DNA from: an uncultured Eubacteriales bacterium
Lineage (GTDB): Bacteria > Bacillota > Clostridia > Christensenellales > CAG-138
DNA length: 33,953 nucleotides
NCBI GenBank assembly: GCA_902797145.1
Contig: CADBRR010000092.1
Coordinates: 1-33,953 of the forward strand
Reading direction: 5' to 3'
The position numbers and the translations under genes are program-made. Shown here one piece after another: positions 17,274 through 23,832 of the stretch (position 1 is its first letter; the number at the start of each line of letters is the position of its first letter). The notes below the pieces were generated by a model. That model saw only the letters and a list, made by a program, of their open reading frames with translations, had not been told where the DNA came from and made no database searches.

Positions 17274-17951
17274 GTGATAATTATTAAAGCGAAACGGATT
17301 TTTAAGAGGATAATTCATATATCAATTATAATATTTATATTAATTTTAATACTTATCATACTTTTTCTTATAATCATTAACAAAAATGCATCTGAAACGA
17401 TTGGCGTTTTATCACAAGCACGAATAAAATCGCTTGCCGCAAAGGCGATGAACGATGCGGTCCTTGAATCAATGGCTGACGATGAAACATATGCAAGCCT
17501 AATCGAGTTTAAAGACAACGGACAAAAAGTATATATGCTTCAAGCAAACACGAGAAGTATGAACATACTTGCAGCGGATTGTGCAGAGCTTGCTCAGGAA
17601 AAAATCAAGGATCTTGGTGAACAAGGCATTTCTGTTCCTATTGGAACGATAAGCGGCATAACATTCCTTGCAGGCAGAGGTCCGTCAATCAAGGCATATT
17701 TTACTCCGGCAGGAAGCGTTAAAAGCGAGTTTACTTCCGAATTTGTTTCTGCCGGAATAAACCAGACACTTCACCGAGTAAAAATAAGACTTACAGCCTC
17801 TGTAAATGTTGTTTTGCCCAATTATTCAGAAATTGTCAAGGTATCCACTGAAGCCTCTATCGCTGAAAGCATAATCGTTGGCGATGTGCCTCAATCATAC
17901 ACGAATGTTGCAAACGAAGATGATATGCTCAACTTCATACCATCTGATTAA
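17274..17951 (+). CDS. yunB: Sporulation protein YunB
   Basis: A 225-residue protein of the YunB family, a sporulation protein made in the mother cell in Bacillus, where it is needed for full spore formation; its molecular role is unknown. It has one N-terminal membrane anchor (about residues 14-36) and a domain outside or in the intermembrane space. Typical are A-R-I-K-S-L-A-A-K-A-M-N-D-A-V near 49-63, a hydrophobic G-T-I-S-G-I-T-F-L-A-G-R-G-P stretch near 123-136 and V-K-I-R-L-T-A-S-V-N-V-V-L-P near 168-181. The start is uncertain: the GTG at 17274 lies inside the GAGGTGAT ribosome binding site, so translation may begin at an AUU codon at 17280 or 17283. CATATAAT at 17240-17247 could be a sigma-E or sigma-A -10. 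Confidence 0.88.
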   Translation: MIIIKAKRIFKRIIHISIIIFILILILIILFLIIINKNASETIGVLSQARIKSLAAKAMNDAVLESMADDETYASLIEFKDNGQKVYMLQANTRSMNILAADCAELAQEKIKDLGEQGISVPIGTISGITFLAGRGPSIKAYFTPAGSVKSEFTSEFVSAGINQTLHRVKIRLTASVNVVLPNYSEIVKVSTEASIAESIIVGDVPQSYTNVANEDDMLNFIPSD

Positions 17952-17990
17952 AAAGCAATACCGCCACCGATAAATCGGTGACGGCACTGC
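17951..17990 (-). terminator. Intrinsic terminator of the nifS-thiI-lipoprotein operon
   Basis: Bases 17955-17969 pair with 17976-17990 as a 15-bp stem; on the minus strand the non-canonical positions are G-U pairs, and the stem ends in TTTTT next to the yunB stop. Read on the plus strand these become A-C mismatches without a T-run, so it serves the minus strand. Confidence 0.88.
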
Positions 17991-17998
17991 TCTGTGTC

Positions 17999-18703
17999 CT
18001 ATTCATTAATGAGGTAATTAAGCTGATTTAATGGAATCATAAATTCCGGTACATTCCCTGTGTATGTAGTAATTTCATAATTCCTATACACAAGAACTAT
18101 GCTATCTTCTGTTATATAAAAATATTGTTCATCGCTTATGGGAAGCACATCCGATAGAAGCGTTAGCCCTGCCCTATCCGCCTGAGCGGTTATAACATCT
18201 GGCAAAACATATCGCCAATTTTCATTATCGCCTTTAAAGTAATCGCAAATCTTAATTATTTTACCTTTATTACAATCGAAATTTATCGGTACTTTTTCAG
18301 CAGTTTTTAGAATATCCTCTTCATATGCTGTCAATACAACAGAAAAAATTCCTTTATCGTTAAATGTGACTTCATAATCAATATCAATATCCTTACCGTT
18401 TCTCTGAATTATACCATCAATTTCTGACATTATTATTTCATTGAGCGTACTATCAAACTTACCCCTTGCAATCGGAAAAATCACGTCAACTCCGTTTATG
18501 CGCCTTTTATCGTAAATATACGGCATAAAGTTTCTAAAACGTGTCTCCTGCGTTTCCTCATCCTCGTTATCCGCATTAATTTCCTGCGTCTGTTCGGGAA
18601 TTACGTTTGGAAGCGGCTGCTGTATTTCCTTCCTCACATCACAGCCTATGAGCACAATCAACATAACCGCAACCCAAATAGTATAACATATTTTTCTCAA
18701 CAT
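17999..18703 (-). CDS. DUF3298/RsiV-like lipoprotein
   Basis: A 234-residue predicted lipoprotein with lipid attachment at Cys21 (L-I-G-C), a charged acidic linker and a C-terminal region that looks like the DUF3298 / RsiV C-terminal fold: Q-Y-F-Y-I-T-E-D-S-I-V-L-V-Y, then E-I-T-T-Y-T-G-N-V-P-E-F-M-I-P and a final L-N-Y-L-I. Such domains occur in the anti-sigma factor RsiV and in PdaC-type cell-wall proteins and can bind muropeptides or lysozyme; here the ligand is unknown. The open frame extends 11 codons further into thiI, but ATG 18703 directly after the thiI stop gives a proper signal peptide. The ribosome binding site is weak (GGTTGAT), so translation probably depends on coupling with thiI. 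Confidence 0.75.
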   Translation of the reverse strand: MLRKICYTIWVAVMLIVLIGCDVRKEIQQPLPNVIPEQTQEINADNEDEETQETRFRNFMPYIYDKRRINGVDVIFPIARGKFDSTLNEIIMSEIDGIIQRNGKDIDIDYEVTFNDKGIFSVVLTAYEEDILKTAEKVPINFDCNKGKIIKICDYFKGDNENWRYVLPDVITAQADRAGLTLLSDVLPISDEQYFYITEDSIVLVYRNYEITTYTGNVPEFMIPLNQLNYLINE

Positions 18704-18704
18704 A

Positions 18705-19898
18705 TCAACCGACAAATACGACCTGAGTATCCTCAATCGCCTTATTTATCATTTCCGTAAAGTCTACAAGCTGTTCGCTTGCCCTCAAATCCTCAACCTT
18801 GGGTTTTGTAACAGGGTGTTGCGGAACAAATACGGTACAACAATCCTCATACGGAAGTATTGATGTTTCATAAGTGCCTATCTGCCTTGCGATAAGCATA
18901 ATATCGTCCTTATCAAATCCGATTAGCGGACGGAATACCGGCATAGTAACTGCATCATTAGTAACGCAGAGGCTTTCAAGTGTCTGGCTCGCAACCTGAC
19001 CGAGCGCTTCGCCTGTTATCAGTGCAAGCGCACCGTCTTTTTCTGCTATCATCTGTGCAATCTTCATCATAAGTCTGCGCATAATAACAGTTGTTTCCTT
19101 TGATGGACATTTTTCATATATTGCAAGCTGTATATCTGTGAACGGCACAAGATGAAGCTTAATAGGTCCTGAATATTCAGCCACTATCTTTGCAAGGTCT
19201 ACGACCTTATCCCTTGCTCTTTCGCTCGTATACGGATAACTGTAAAAATGAACTGCTGAAAGCTCAAGGCCTCTTTTTGCCATCATATATCCTGCAACAG
19301 GGCTATCAATTCCACCCGAAATGAGCAACGCTGCCCTTCCCGAACTGCCTGTCGGCATACCGCCAACGCCCTTTATTTCATCTGTATACATATATACTTT
19401 TTCCCTTATTTCTATGCCGACCTTAATTTCAGGTTCATGAACGTCAACATATATTTCAGGTATATTTTCGAGCAAGTAATGGCCAAGCTCCCTGCCAATA
19501 ACATCACTCTGCATAGGGAATCGCTTATCAGCACGCTTTGCAAAAACCTTAAATGATATTTTTTCTCTTCCATTGAGTTTATTTGCCACTGTTTTTTCAA
19601 CGAGCAACTTTGCGTTTTCGCAAATATCGTTCCATTCCTTTGACTCGGTTTCTACAGCAGGGCTTACTGAATGAACGCCGAAAACCTTTTTAACCTTTTC
19701 TGTTGCTTCTTCGATGTTCTGTTCATCGAGCCCTGCAACATATATTCTGCCCTGTTCACGAAGAACACGTGCATTAAACACCTTTACTGCCTTTTTAATA
19801 TTTTCTATGAGTTTTCCCTCAAAGAACGGTCTATTAAGACCTTTAAGATGTATTTCCGAATATCGTACAAGCAATATTCTGTTTCCTGTATTATTCAT
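18705..19898 (-). CDS. thiI: tRNA 4-thiouridine synthase ThiI
   Basis: Uses ATP and a persulfide sulfur to make 4-thiouridine at position 8 of tRNA, a near-UV sensor. The 397 residues show the N-terminal ferredoxin-like and THUMP domains (about 1-170), followed by the PP-loop adenylation site S-G-G-I-D-S-P at 194-200. The catalytic cysteine region is E-D-C-C at 351-354. The rhodanese domain of the E. coli protein is missing, as is normal in Firmicutes; sulfur is then delivered from a dedicated desulfurase, and one is encoded 27 bases upstream. GGAGGAAG precedes the ATG. It belongs to the nifS-thiI-lipoprotein operon. Confidence 0.96.
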   Translation of the reverse strand: MNNTGNRILLVRYSEIHLKGLNRPFFEGKLIENIKKAVKVFNARVLREQGRIYVAGLDEQNIEEATEKVKKVFGVHSVSPAVETESKEWNDICENAKLLVEKTVANKLNGREKISFKVFAKRADKRFPMQSDVIGRELGHYLLENIPEIYVDVHEPEIKVGIEIREKVYMYTDEIKGVGGMPTGSSGRAALLISGGIDSPVAGYMMAKRGLELSAVHFYSYPYTSERARDKVVDLAKIVAEYSGPIKLHLVPFTDIQLAIYEKCPSKETTVIMRRLMMKIAQMIAEKDGALALITGEALGQVASQTLESLCVTNDAVTMPVFRPLIGFDKDDIMLIARQIGTYETSILPYEDCCTVFVPQHPVTKPKVEDLRASEQLVDFTEMINKAIEDTQVVFVG

Positions 19899-19925
19899 AG
19901 CTATCTTCCTCCGTAAAGATATATT

Positions 19926-21071
19926 TTATCTTCTCTTAAATCTTCTTAAAAATTCGACTTTCTCAGCAATAAACTGAGATGCTGTATCAATCTCTTCAAT
20001 CGTATTAAACGGGCTAAACGAAAATCTCAGTGCGCCTTCGAGCCTTGCGCCCTTTATACCCATCATTTCAAGAACTCTACTTCCGCCTTTTTTATGTGCA
20101 GAGCAAGCAGAACCTGTTGAAACATAAATCTGCTTTTCTTCGAGCGCATGAAGCAAAACTTCGCCTCGAACTCCTACAAAAGAAGCATTGAGGATATGCG
20201 GTGCGCCATTTATTCTATCGTCAAATTTAGGTCCATTTATATATACATCGGGTATCTGCATAAGATTCTTTGCAAGCCTTTCCTTGCAATTACGCATATT
20301 TTCTATAAGACCCTGCTGATTATTTCTATAAAATTCAAGCGCCTTGTCCATTGCCATTATTCCGGGCATATTGCTCGTGCCTGACCTAAGATTTTTCTCC
20401 TGCCCTCCGCCTGTCTGACCGCCTGCAAACTTAATGCCCTTTCTTACATAAAGTGCGCCTATGCCTTTAACGCCATGGAATTTATGACCACTTATAGAAT
20501 ACATATCCGCCTTGATTTTGTCAAACGGAAGTTTACAAAAAGCTTGAACACCATCACAATGGAACACAGCTTCCGGAGCTTTCCTCTTTATCATATCATA
20601 AATTCTGCCGATATCATTTATTGCGCCTGTTTCGTTATTCACGTGCATAATGCTTACGAACTGCACAGAATTATCGAGCAGTCTATCGAGCAGTTCAAGA
20701 TTAACTCTTCCGTCCTCATAAACGGGAATCGTCATTGCATTATATCCTTTGAGCGAACGAACAGTTTCGTACATTGACGGATGTTCAACCGAGCTTATTA
20801 TAACCTTACCCATTCCACGCTTTGCCTTGAGCGTTCCCATAAGCGCCATATTGTTGCTTTCAGTTCCGCCCGATGTATAGATTATTTCATCAGCTGTTGC
20901 GCCAAGCGCTTGCGCAAGATTTGTCCTTGCCCTGTTCATATCTCGTTCAGTATCAACTGACGGTGAATATGCGCTTGCAGGATTAAAAAACTTTTCTGTC
21001 ATATAATATGCTGCAACATCTGCTGCTTCTTTAAGCGTGCGTGTTGTAGCGCTGTTATCAAGATAAATCAT
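19926..21071 (-). CDS. nifS: Cysteine desulfurase (NifS/IscS family)
   Basis: PLP enzyme that takes sulfur from cysteine as a protein persulfide; its position before thiI says it feeds tRNA thiolation. In the 381-residue form the PLP-binding Lys197 lies in S-G-H-K-F-H-G, His97 in V-E-H-P-S, and the persulfide Cys323 in S-A-C-S-A on the mobile loop. An open frame extends 16 codons upstream, with ATG also at codon 15 of that frame, but GGAGA stands 6 bases before the ATG at 21071 and the family begins M-I-Y-L-D-N-S-A-T-T. No iscU follows, so it is probably not the main Fe-S assembly desulfurase. The promoter is at 21135-21163. Confidence 0.95.
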   Translation of the reverse strand: MIYLDNSATTRTLKEAADVAAYYMTEKFFNPASAYSPSVDTERDMNRARTNLAQALGATADEIIYTSGGTESNNMALMGTLKAKRGMGKVIISSVEHPSMYETVRSLKGYNAMTIPVYEDGRVNLELLDRLLDNSVQFVSIMHVNNETGAINDIGRIYDMIKRKAPEAVFHCDGVQAFCKLPFDKIKADMYSISGHKFHGVKGIGALYVRKGIKFAGGQTGGGQEKNLRSGTSNMPGIMAMDKALEFYRNNQQGLIENMRNCKERLAKNLMQIPDVYINGPKFDDRINGAPHILNASFVGVRGEVLLHALEEKQIYVSTGSACSAHKKGGSRVLEMMGIKGARLEGALRFSFSPFNTIEEIDTASQFIAEKVEFLRRFKRR

Positions 21072-21134
21072 AATCATTCTCCATAAAATATTTTTTATAT
21101 ATAATATTAATTCATTCAATTATATGGTTACTTT

Positions 21135-21163
21135 ATTTTAACATATATTTTCTGATTTTTAAA
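21135..21163 (-). promoter_or_regulatory. Promoter of the nifS-thiI operon
   Basis: On the minus strand TTTAAA (21158-21163), a 17-base spacer and TAAAAT (21135-21140), with TG before the -10. It is divergent from and close to the amidase-like gene promoter. Confidence 0.5.
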
Positions 21164-21171
21164 CATTTTTA

Positions 21172-21201
21172 TTGTTGGAGTTTATTAAAATATGTTATAA
21201 T
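21172..21201 (+). promoter_or_regulatory. sigma-A promoter of the pseudo-amidase-bofA operon
   Basis: TTGTTG (21172-21177), an 18-base spacer and TATAAT (21196-21201) with TG before it, 29 bases before the start codon. Confidence 0.6.
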
Positions 21202-21230
21202 ATATAAAATAAAATGAGGGAGGGTTCGTT

Positions 21231-22205
21231 ATGAAGAAAAAAGCGTGTATAATGCTGGCAGTAATGATTTTGATTTCATTATGTTTTTCGTCCTCCCATG
21301 CTGATATTTCAATATTAAAAACAGGCGATGTAGGCGAAAATGTTGAAAAAGTTCAGCGTTTGCTAAAATATCATGGTTTATATTCAGAACCTATTGACGG
21401 AGTTTATGATTCAGCGCTCGAACAATCAGTTCGACGTTTTCAGCTTTTAGTAGGCGCAAAAAGCGATGGTATATTTGGTCCTGAAACGTACACAAAATAT
21501 CTTCATGCGCTTGCGAATGGCGTTTTTAACAGCCACGAGCAGGTGAATACCGATATTCTTAATGGCAAAATAATAGGCATTGACCCTATGTATCAAGCTG
21601 ACGAAGATTTATCATTTGAACAGATAAGTCCTGAAAGCGAACGCACAAAACCTAAAATGAGCAAAGGTGCTTCTGGTATCAAGACGGGCACACAAGAATG
21701 CGAAATCAACCTTGTAATAGCATTAAAGCTTAAAACGATGCTTGAAAATGCAGGGGCTACAGTAATAATATCCCGAAGCGAAAGCAATGTATCTATTTCA
21801 AATATTGAAAGGGCAGAAATTATGAATGATGCAGGTGTTGATATATGGCTCAGGATTTGTTGCAACAGTTCAAAAAACAGCAGCACGAATGGCGCAATTG
21901 CGCTCGTTCCGTCAAGATTTAATAATTACGATAAATACAAGAGCAGCCTTTTGCTTGGAAAATCGGTTATAAGCGGCTTTTGCAAATCAACAAAAGCCGA
22001 GAATCTTTCGGTAAAAGCTTTATCGGATCAGGCAGGATTTAATTGGTCGGATAATACTGTTATTACTCTTTCACTCGGTTATCTTTCAAACGCAAATGAG
22101 GATTCAAAGCTTAACAGAAGCTCGTACCAAATTAAATGTGCAGAGGGATTATTTGACGGAATTGTTGAATATTACAGTAAAATAGCAGACGCTACGCAAG
22201 AATAA
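21231..22205 (+). CDS. PG-binding protein with degraded amidase_3 domain
   Basis: A 324-residue exported protein: signal peptide 1-24, a PG_binding_1 domain at about 30-90, and a domain from about 112 that follows the N-acetylmuramoyl-L-alanine amidase type 3 fold. Catalytic positions are lost: the D-P-G-H-G-G zinc His is Tyr121 (D-P-M-Y), the S-I-H-A-N zinc His is Cys210 (R-I-C-C-N), and the catalytic Glu of E-x-G-F-L-S-N is Ser281 (S-L-G-Y-L-S-N). Only the zinc Glu156 remains. The frame is intact and GGGAGGG precedes ATG, so it is likely a wall-binding pseudoenzyme, not a decaying gene. It heads an operon with a lipoprotein and BofA, which points to a sporulation or envelope role. Confidence 0.85.
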   Translation: MKKKACIMLAVMILISLCFSSSHADISILKTGDVGENVEKVQRLLKYHGLYSEPIDGVYDSALEQSVRRFQLLVGAKSDGIFGPETYTKYLHALANGVFNSHEQVNTDILNGKIIGIDPMYQADEDLSFEQISPESERTKPKMSKGASGIKTGTQECEINLVIALKLKTMLENAGATVIISRSESNVSISNIERAEIMNDAGVDIWLRICCNSSKNSSTNGAIALVPSRFNNYDKYKSSLLLGKSVISGFCKSTKAENLSVKALSDQAGFNWSDNTVITLSLGYLSNANEDSKLNRSSYQIKCAEGLFDGIVEYYSKIADATQE

Positions 22206-22216
22206 ACGGAGGAAAA

Positions 22217-22906
22217 ATGAAGCGAAGTTCGTTATTTATATCAATAATAATACTTATGGCATTATTTTTATCTGCCTGTTCGGGGAAGGACGATACCATC
22301 AGCAATACAACTGAGTCAGTTCCGACAAATTCGCCCGATTCAGGCGATGATGTGTTTGATGACACACTGTTTTCTGATTCTAATCCCATTTCGCAATTTA
22401 TGCAGGAATACATAGATGATGTGAGATTGGGAGTCAATGCGTATTGTCAGCGAAGCGATGAGTTTTCAAAGCATTATTCAACGCTTATGGTTGCACATAT
22501 TTCCGATTTAAGCGAAGTATATATAACAGTAGGTCGTTTGTCCGTAAGTTCGCTTATTGAATGGGATAACATATATGGCGAAGGTTCTTTAAGTCAGCTT
22601 AGTGAAGGTACATATTCATTCAACTTCACATATAATAATGGTGATAGCCTCACAGGAAGCCTTGATAACAATATATTAAAGTTTACTTTAATTTCTCAAT
22701 CGGGGCAGACAAAGCTTGTTTGTAGAATTGAAAAGACTTTGATAGGTTATCTATCGTATGTTTCATCAAGCGGTACTCGTTCTGCGCTTTATTATTCCGG
22801 CAAACTTATGTTTGCAAGCGGTATTGCGCAGTACGATACAAATACTGAATTTACATGGGAGAATTTATCTTCATCAGCATCGTATATTATAGACTATGAA
22901 TTTTAA
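22217..22906 (+). CDS. Predicted lipoprotein of unknown function
   Basis: A 229-residue lipoprotein with a clear lipobox L-S-A-C (Cys21), followed by a Ser/Thr/Asp-rich linker to about residue 55. The rest is likely a beta-rich domain: repeated short strands with Gly/Ser/Asn turns, such as the G-T-Y-S-F-N-F-T-Y and G-S-L-D-N-N-I-L-K-F stretches, and an aromatic end. I do not recognise a family. GGAGG lies 6 bases before ATG. It starts 11 bases after the pseudo-amidase gene and ends 14 bases before bofA, so all three are in one transcript. It probably works at the membrane-wall interface, perhaps with the pseudo-amidase. Confidence 0.82.
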   Translation: MKRSSLFISIIILMALFLSACSGKDDTISNTTESVPTNSPDSGDDVFDDTLFSDSNPISQFMQEYIDDVRLGVNAYCQRSDEFSKHYSTLMVAHISDLSEVYITVGRLSVSSLIEWDNIYGEGSLSQLSEGTYSFNFTYNNGDSLTGSLDNNILKFTLISQSGQTKLVCRIEKTLIGYLSYVSSSGTRSALYYSGKLMFASGIAQYDTNTEFTWENLSSSASYIIDYEF

Positions 22907-22920
22907 GGGAGAATAAAATT

Positions 22921-23175
22921 ATGGATTACAGCATTGAAATTATTGTTTTTATCGGAGCATTGATTTTTATAGGTCTAATCGTAAGGTTTGCAACAACGCC
23001 GCTCAGAACATTTTTCAAGCTTTTGATAAACTCTATCGGCGGAGCAATACTTTTATGGCTTGTAACATTTGTTTTTAATATTGATATTCCTATCACAATA
23101 TGGACAGCGCTCGCAACAGGAATATTTGGTATTCCAGCTGTAATAGTAATGTACATACTCACATTGTTAAATTAA
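22921..23175 (+). CDS. bofA: Pro-sigma-K processing inhibitor BofA
   Basis: An 84-residue integral membrane protein of the BofA family. In Bacillus BofA sits with SpoIVFA in the outer forespore membrane and holds the SpoIVFB protease inactive until the forespore signals, which times sigma-K activation. Visible are two to three hydrophobic segments (about 5-23, 36-52 and 57-82), the conserved L-I-N-S-I-G-G near 35-41 and G-I-F-G-I-P-A-V near 67-74. GGGAG precedes the ATG. The family is usually found next to recR; here it closes an operon with a wall-binding pseudo-amidase and a lipoprotein. No spoIVFA/B is in this window. Confidence 0.9.
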   Translation: MDYSIEIIVFIGALIFIGLIVRFATTPLRTFFKLLINSIGGAILLWLVTFVFNIDIPITIWTALATGIFGIPAVIVMYILTLLN

Positions 23176-23178
23176 AAT

Positions 23179-23218
23179 AAAAGCAGAGGGTATTTGTTTG
23201 ATATATCCCCCTGCTTTT
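23179..23218. terminator. Convergent bidirectional terminator
   Basis: AAAAGCAG-AGGG pairs with CCCC-CTGCTTTT around an AT-rich loop and is flanked by A/T runs on both sides. It can end both the bofA operon (plus strand) and the DUF378 gene (minus strand). Confidence 0.8.
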
Positions 23219-23239
23219 TGTTTAATATATTTTTATTTA

Positions 23240-23449
23240 TTAGTCATCATGGTGTTTAATGCCGTCTCTGCGGAAGAGAATAGATATTCCCCATATTCCT
23301 GCTATGCCTACTATTGTGTAGATAATTCTTGCAAGTACACCGCTCATACCGCCACCTATTGCTGCCACAAGGTCGAACTGGAAAAGACCGATAAGCAACC
23401 AGTTAAGCGCACCGATTATAATTATAATAAGTGAAAGCGTATCCATCAT
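23240..23449 (-). CDS. DUF378 family small membrane protein
   Basis: A 69-residue protein with two hydrophobic segments (about 4-24 and 42-58) and the family pattern G-A-L-N-W-L-L-I-G-L-F-x-F-D-L-V near residues 13-28. DUF378 proteins are widespread small inner-membrane proteins without a known role. The tail ends in R-R-D-G-I-K-H-H-D-D, a short His/Asp-rich end. AGGAG stands 5 bases before ATG 23449 (a second ATG follows directly). It lies 87 bases after the small unknown gene on the same strand, with a separate terminator downstream; I see no clear promoter in the gap. Confidence 0.88.
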   Translation of the reverse strand: MMDTLSLIIIIIGALNWLLIGLFQFDLVAAIGGGMSGVLARIIYTIVGIAGIWGISILFRRDGIKHHDD

Positions 23450-23536
23450 ATCAACTCCTTTTCAAATAATTTATTCAGAGTTATTATGCCCAGATACGCT
23501 AATTCTTTATTCATTGAAAATCAATGATATTAAATT

Positions 23537-23815
23537 CTATCTTTTCCTATCTTTATCTGCAAATAATTCAATTTCCAATTTATCAAAATCAACGCTTTCT
23601 ATAAAATCGCTTGCCCTGAACGTAGTTCGAGAAAAACCAACAATTTCTCTCAAATGCTTTTCAAGCACAACAGGGTGTGACAAATCAAGTTCTTTGCAGA
23701 CTGCATCAATGACGCTTTGCCATTGACCAACCGTTGAGATACCATCAAAATCGAATTCTTTGACAGTATCTGCAATAGTTTTGTTGTTCTTCTTTATTAT
23801 TCCCCATACACGCAT
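23537..23815 (-). CDS. Small conserved-looking protein of unknown function
   Basis: A protein of 92 residues (95 if the GTG at 23824 is used) that I do not recognise. It is soluble, rich in Asp, Glu and Lys, and predicted mostly helical. It begins M-R-V-W-G-I-I-K-K-N and continues with a D-G-I-S-T-V-G-Q-W-Q-S-V-I-D stretch that looks like a conserved core. I prefer ATG 23815 because GGTG lies 6 bases before it. It starts 17 bases after the stop of the zinc-ribbon membrane protein gene and is probably co-transcribed with it, so the two may work together. Real by position and good frame, but no function can be given. Confidence 0.7.
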   Translation of the reverse strand: MRVWGIIKKNNKTIADTVKEFDFDGISTVGQWQSVIDAVCKELDLSHPVVLEKHLREIVGFSRTTFRASDFIESVDFDKLEIELFADKDRKR

Positions 23816-23832
23816 ATATAACACCGACCTAA

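Noticed and set aside
23511-23527. Perfect palindrome TCATTGA-AAA-TCAATGA as a terminator between two minus-strand genes
   Set aside because: It has a short AT-rich stem and no T-run on either side.
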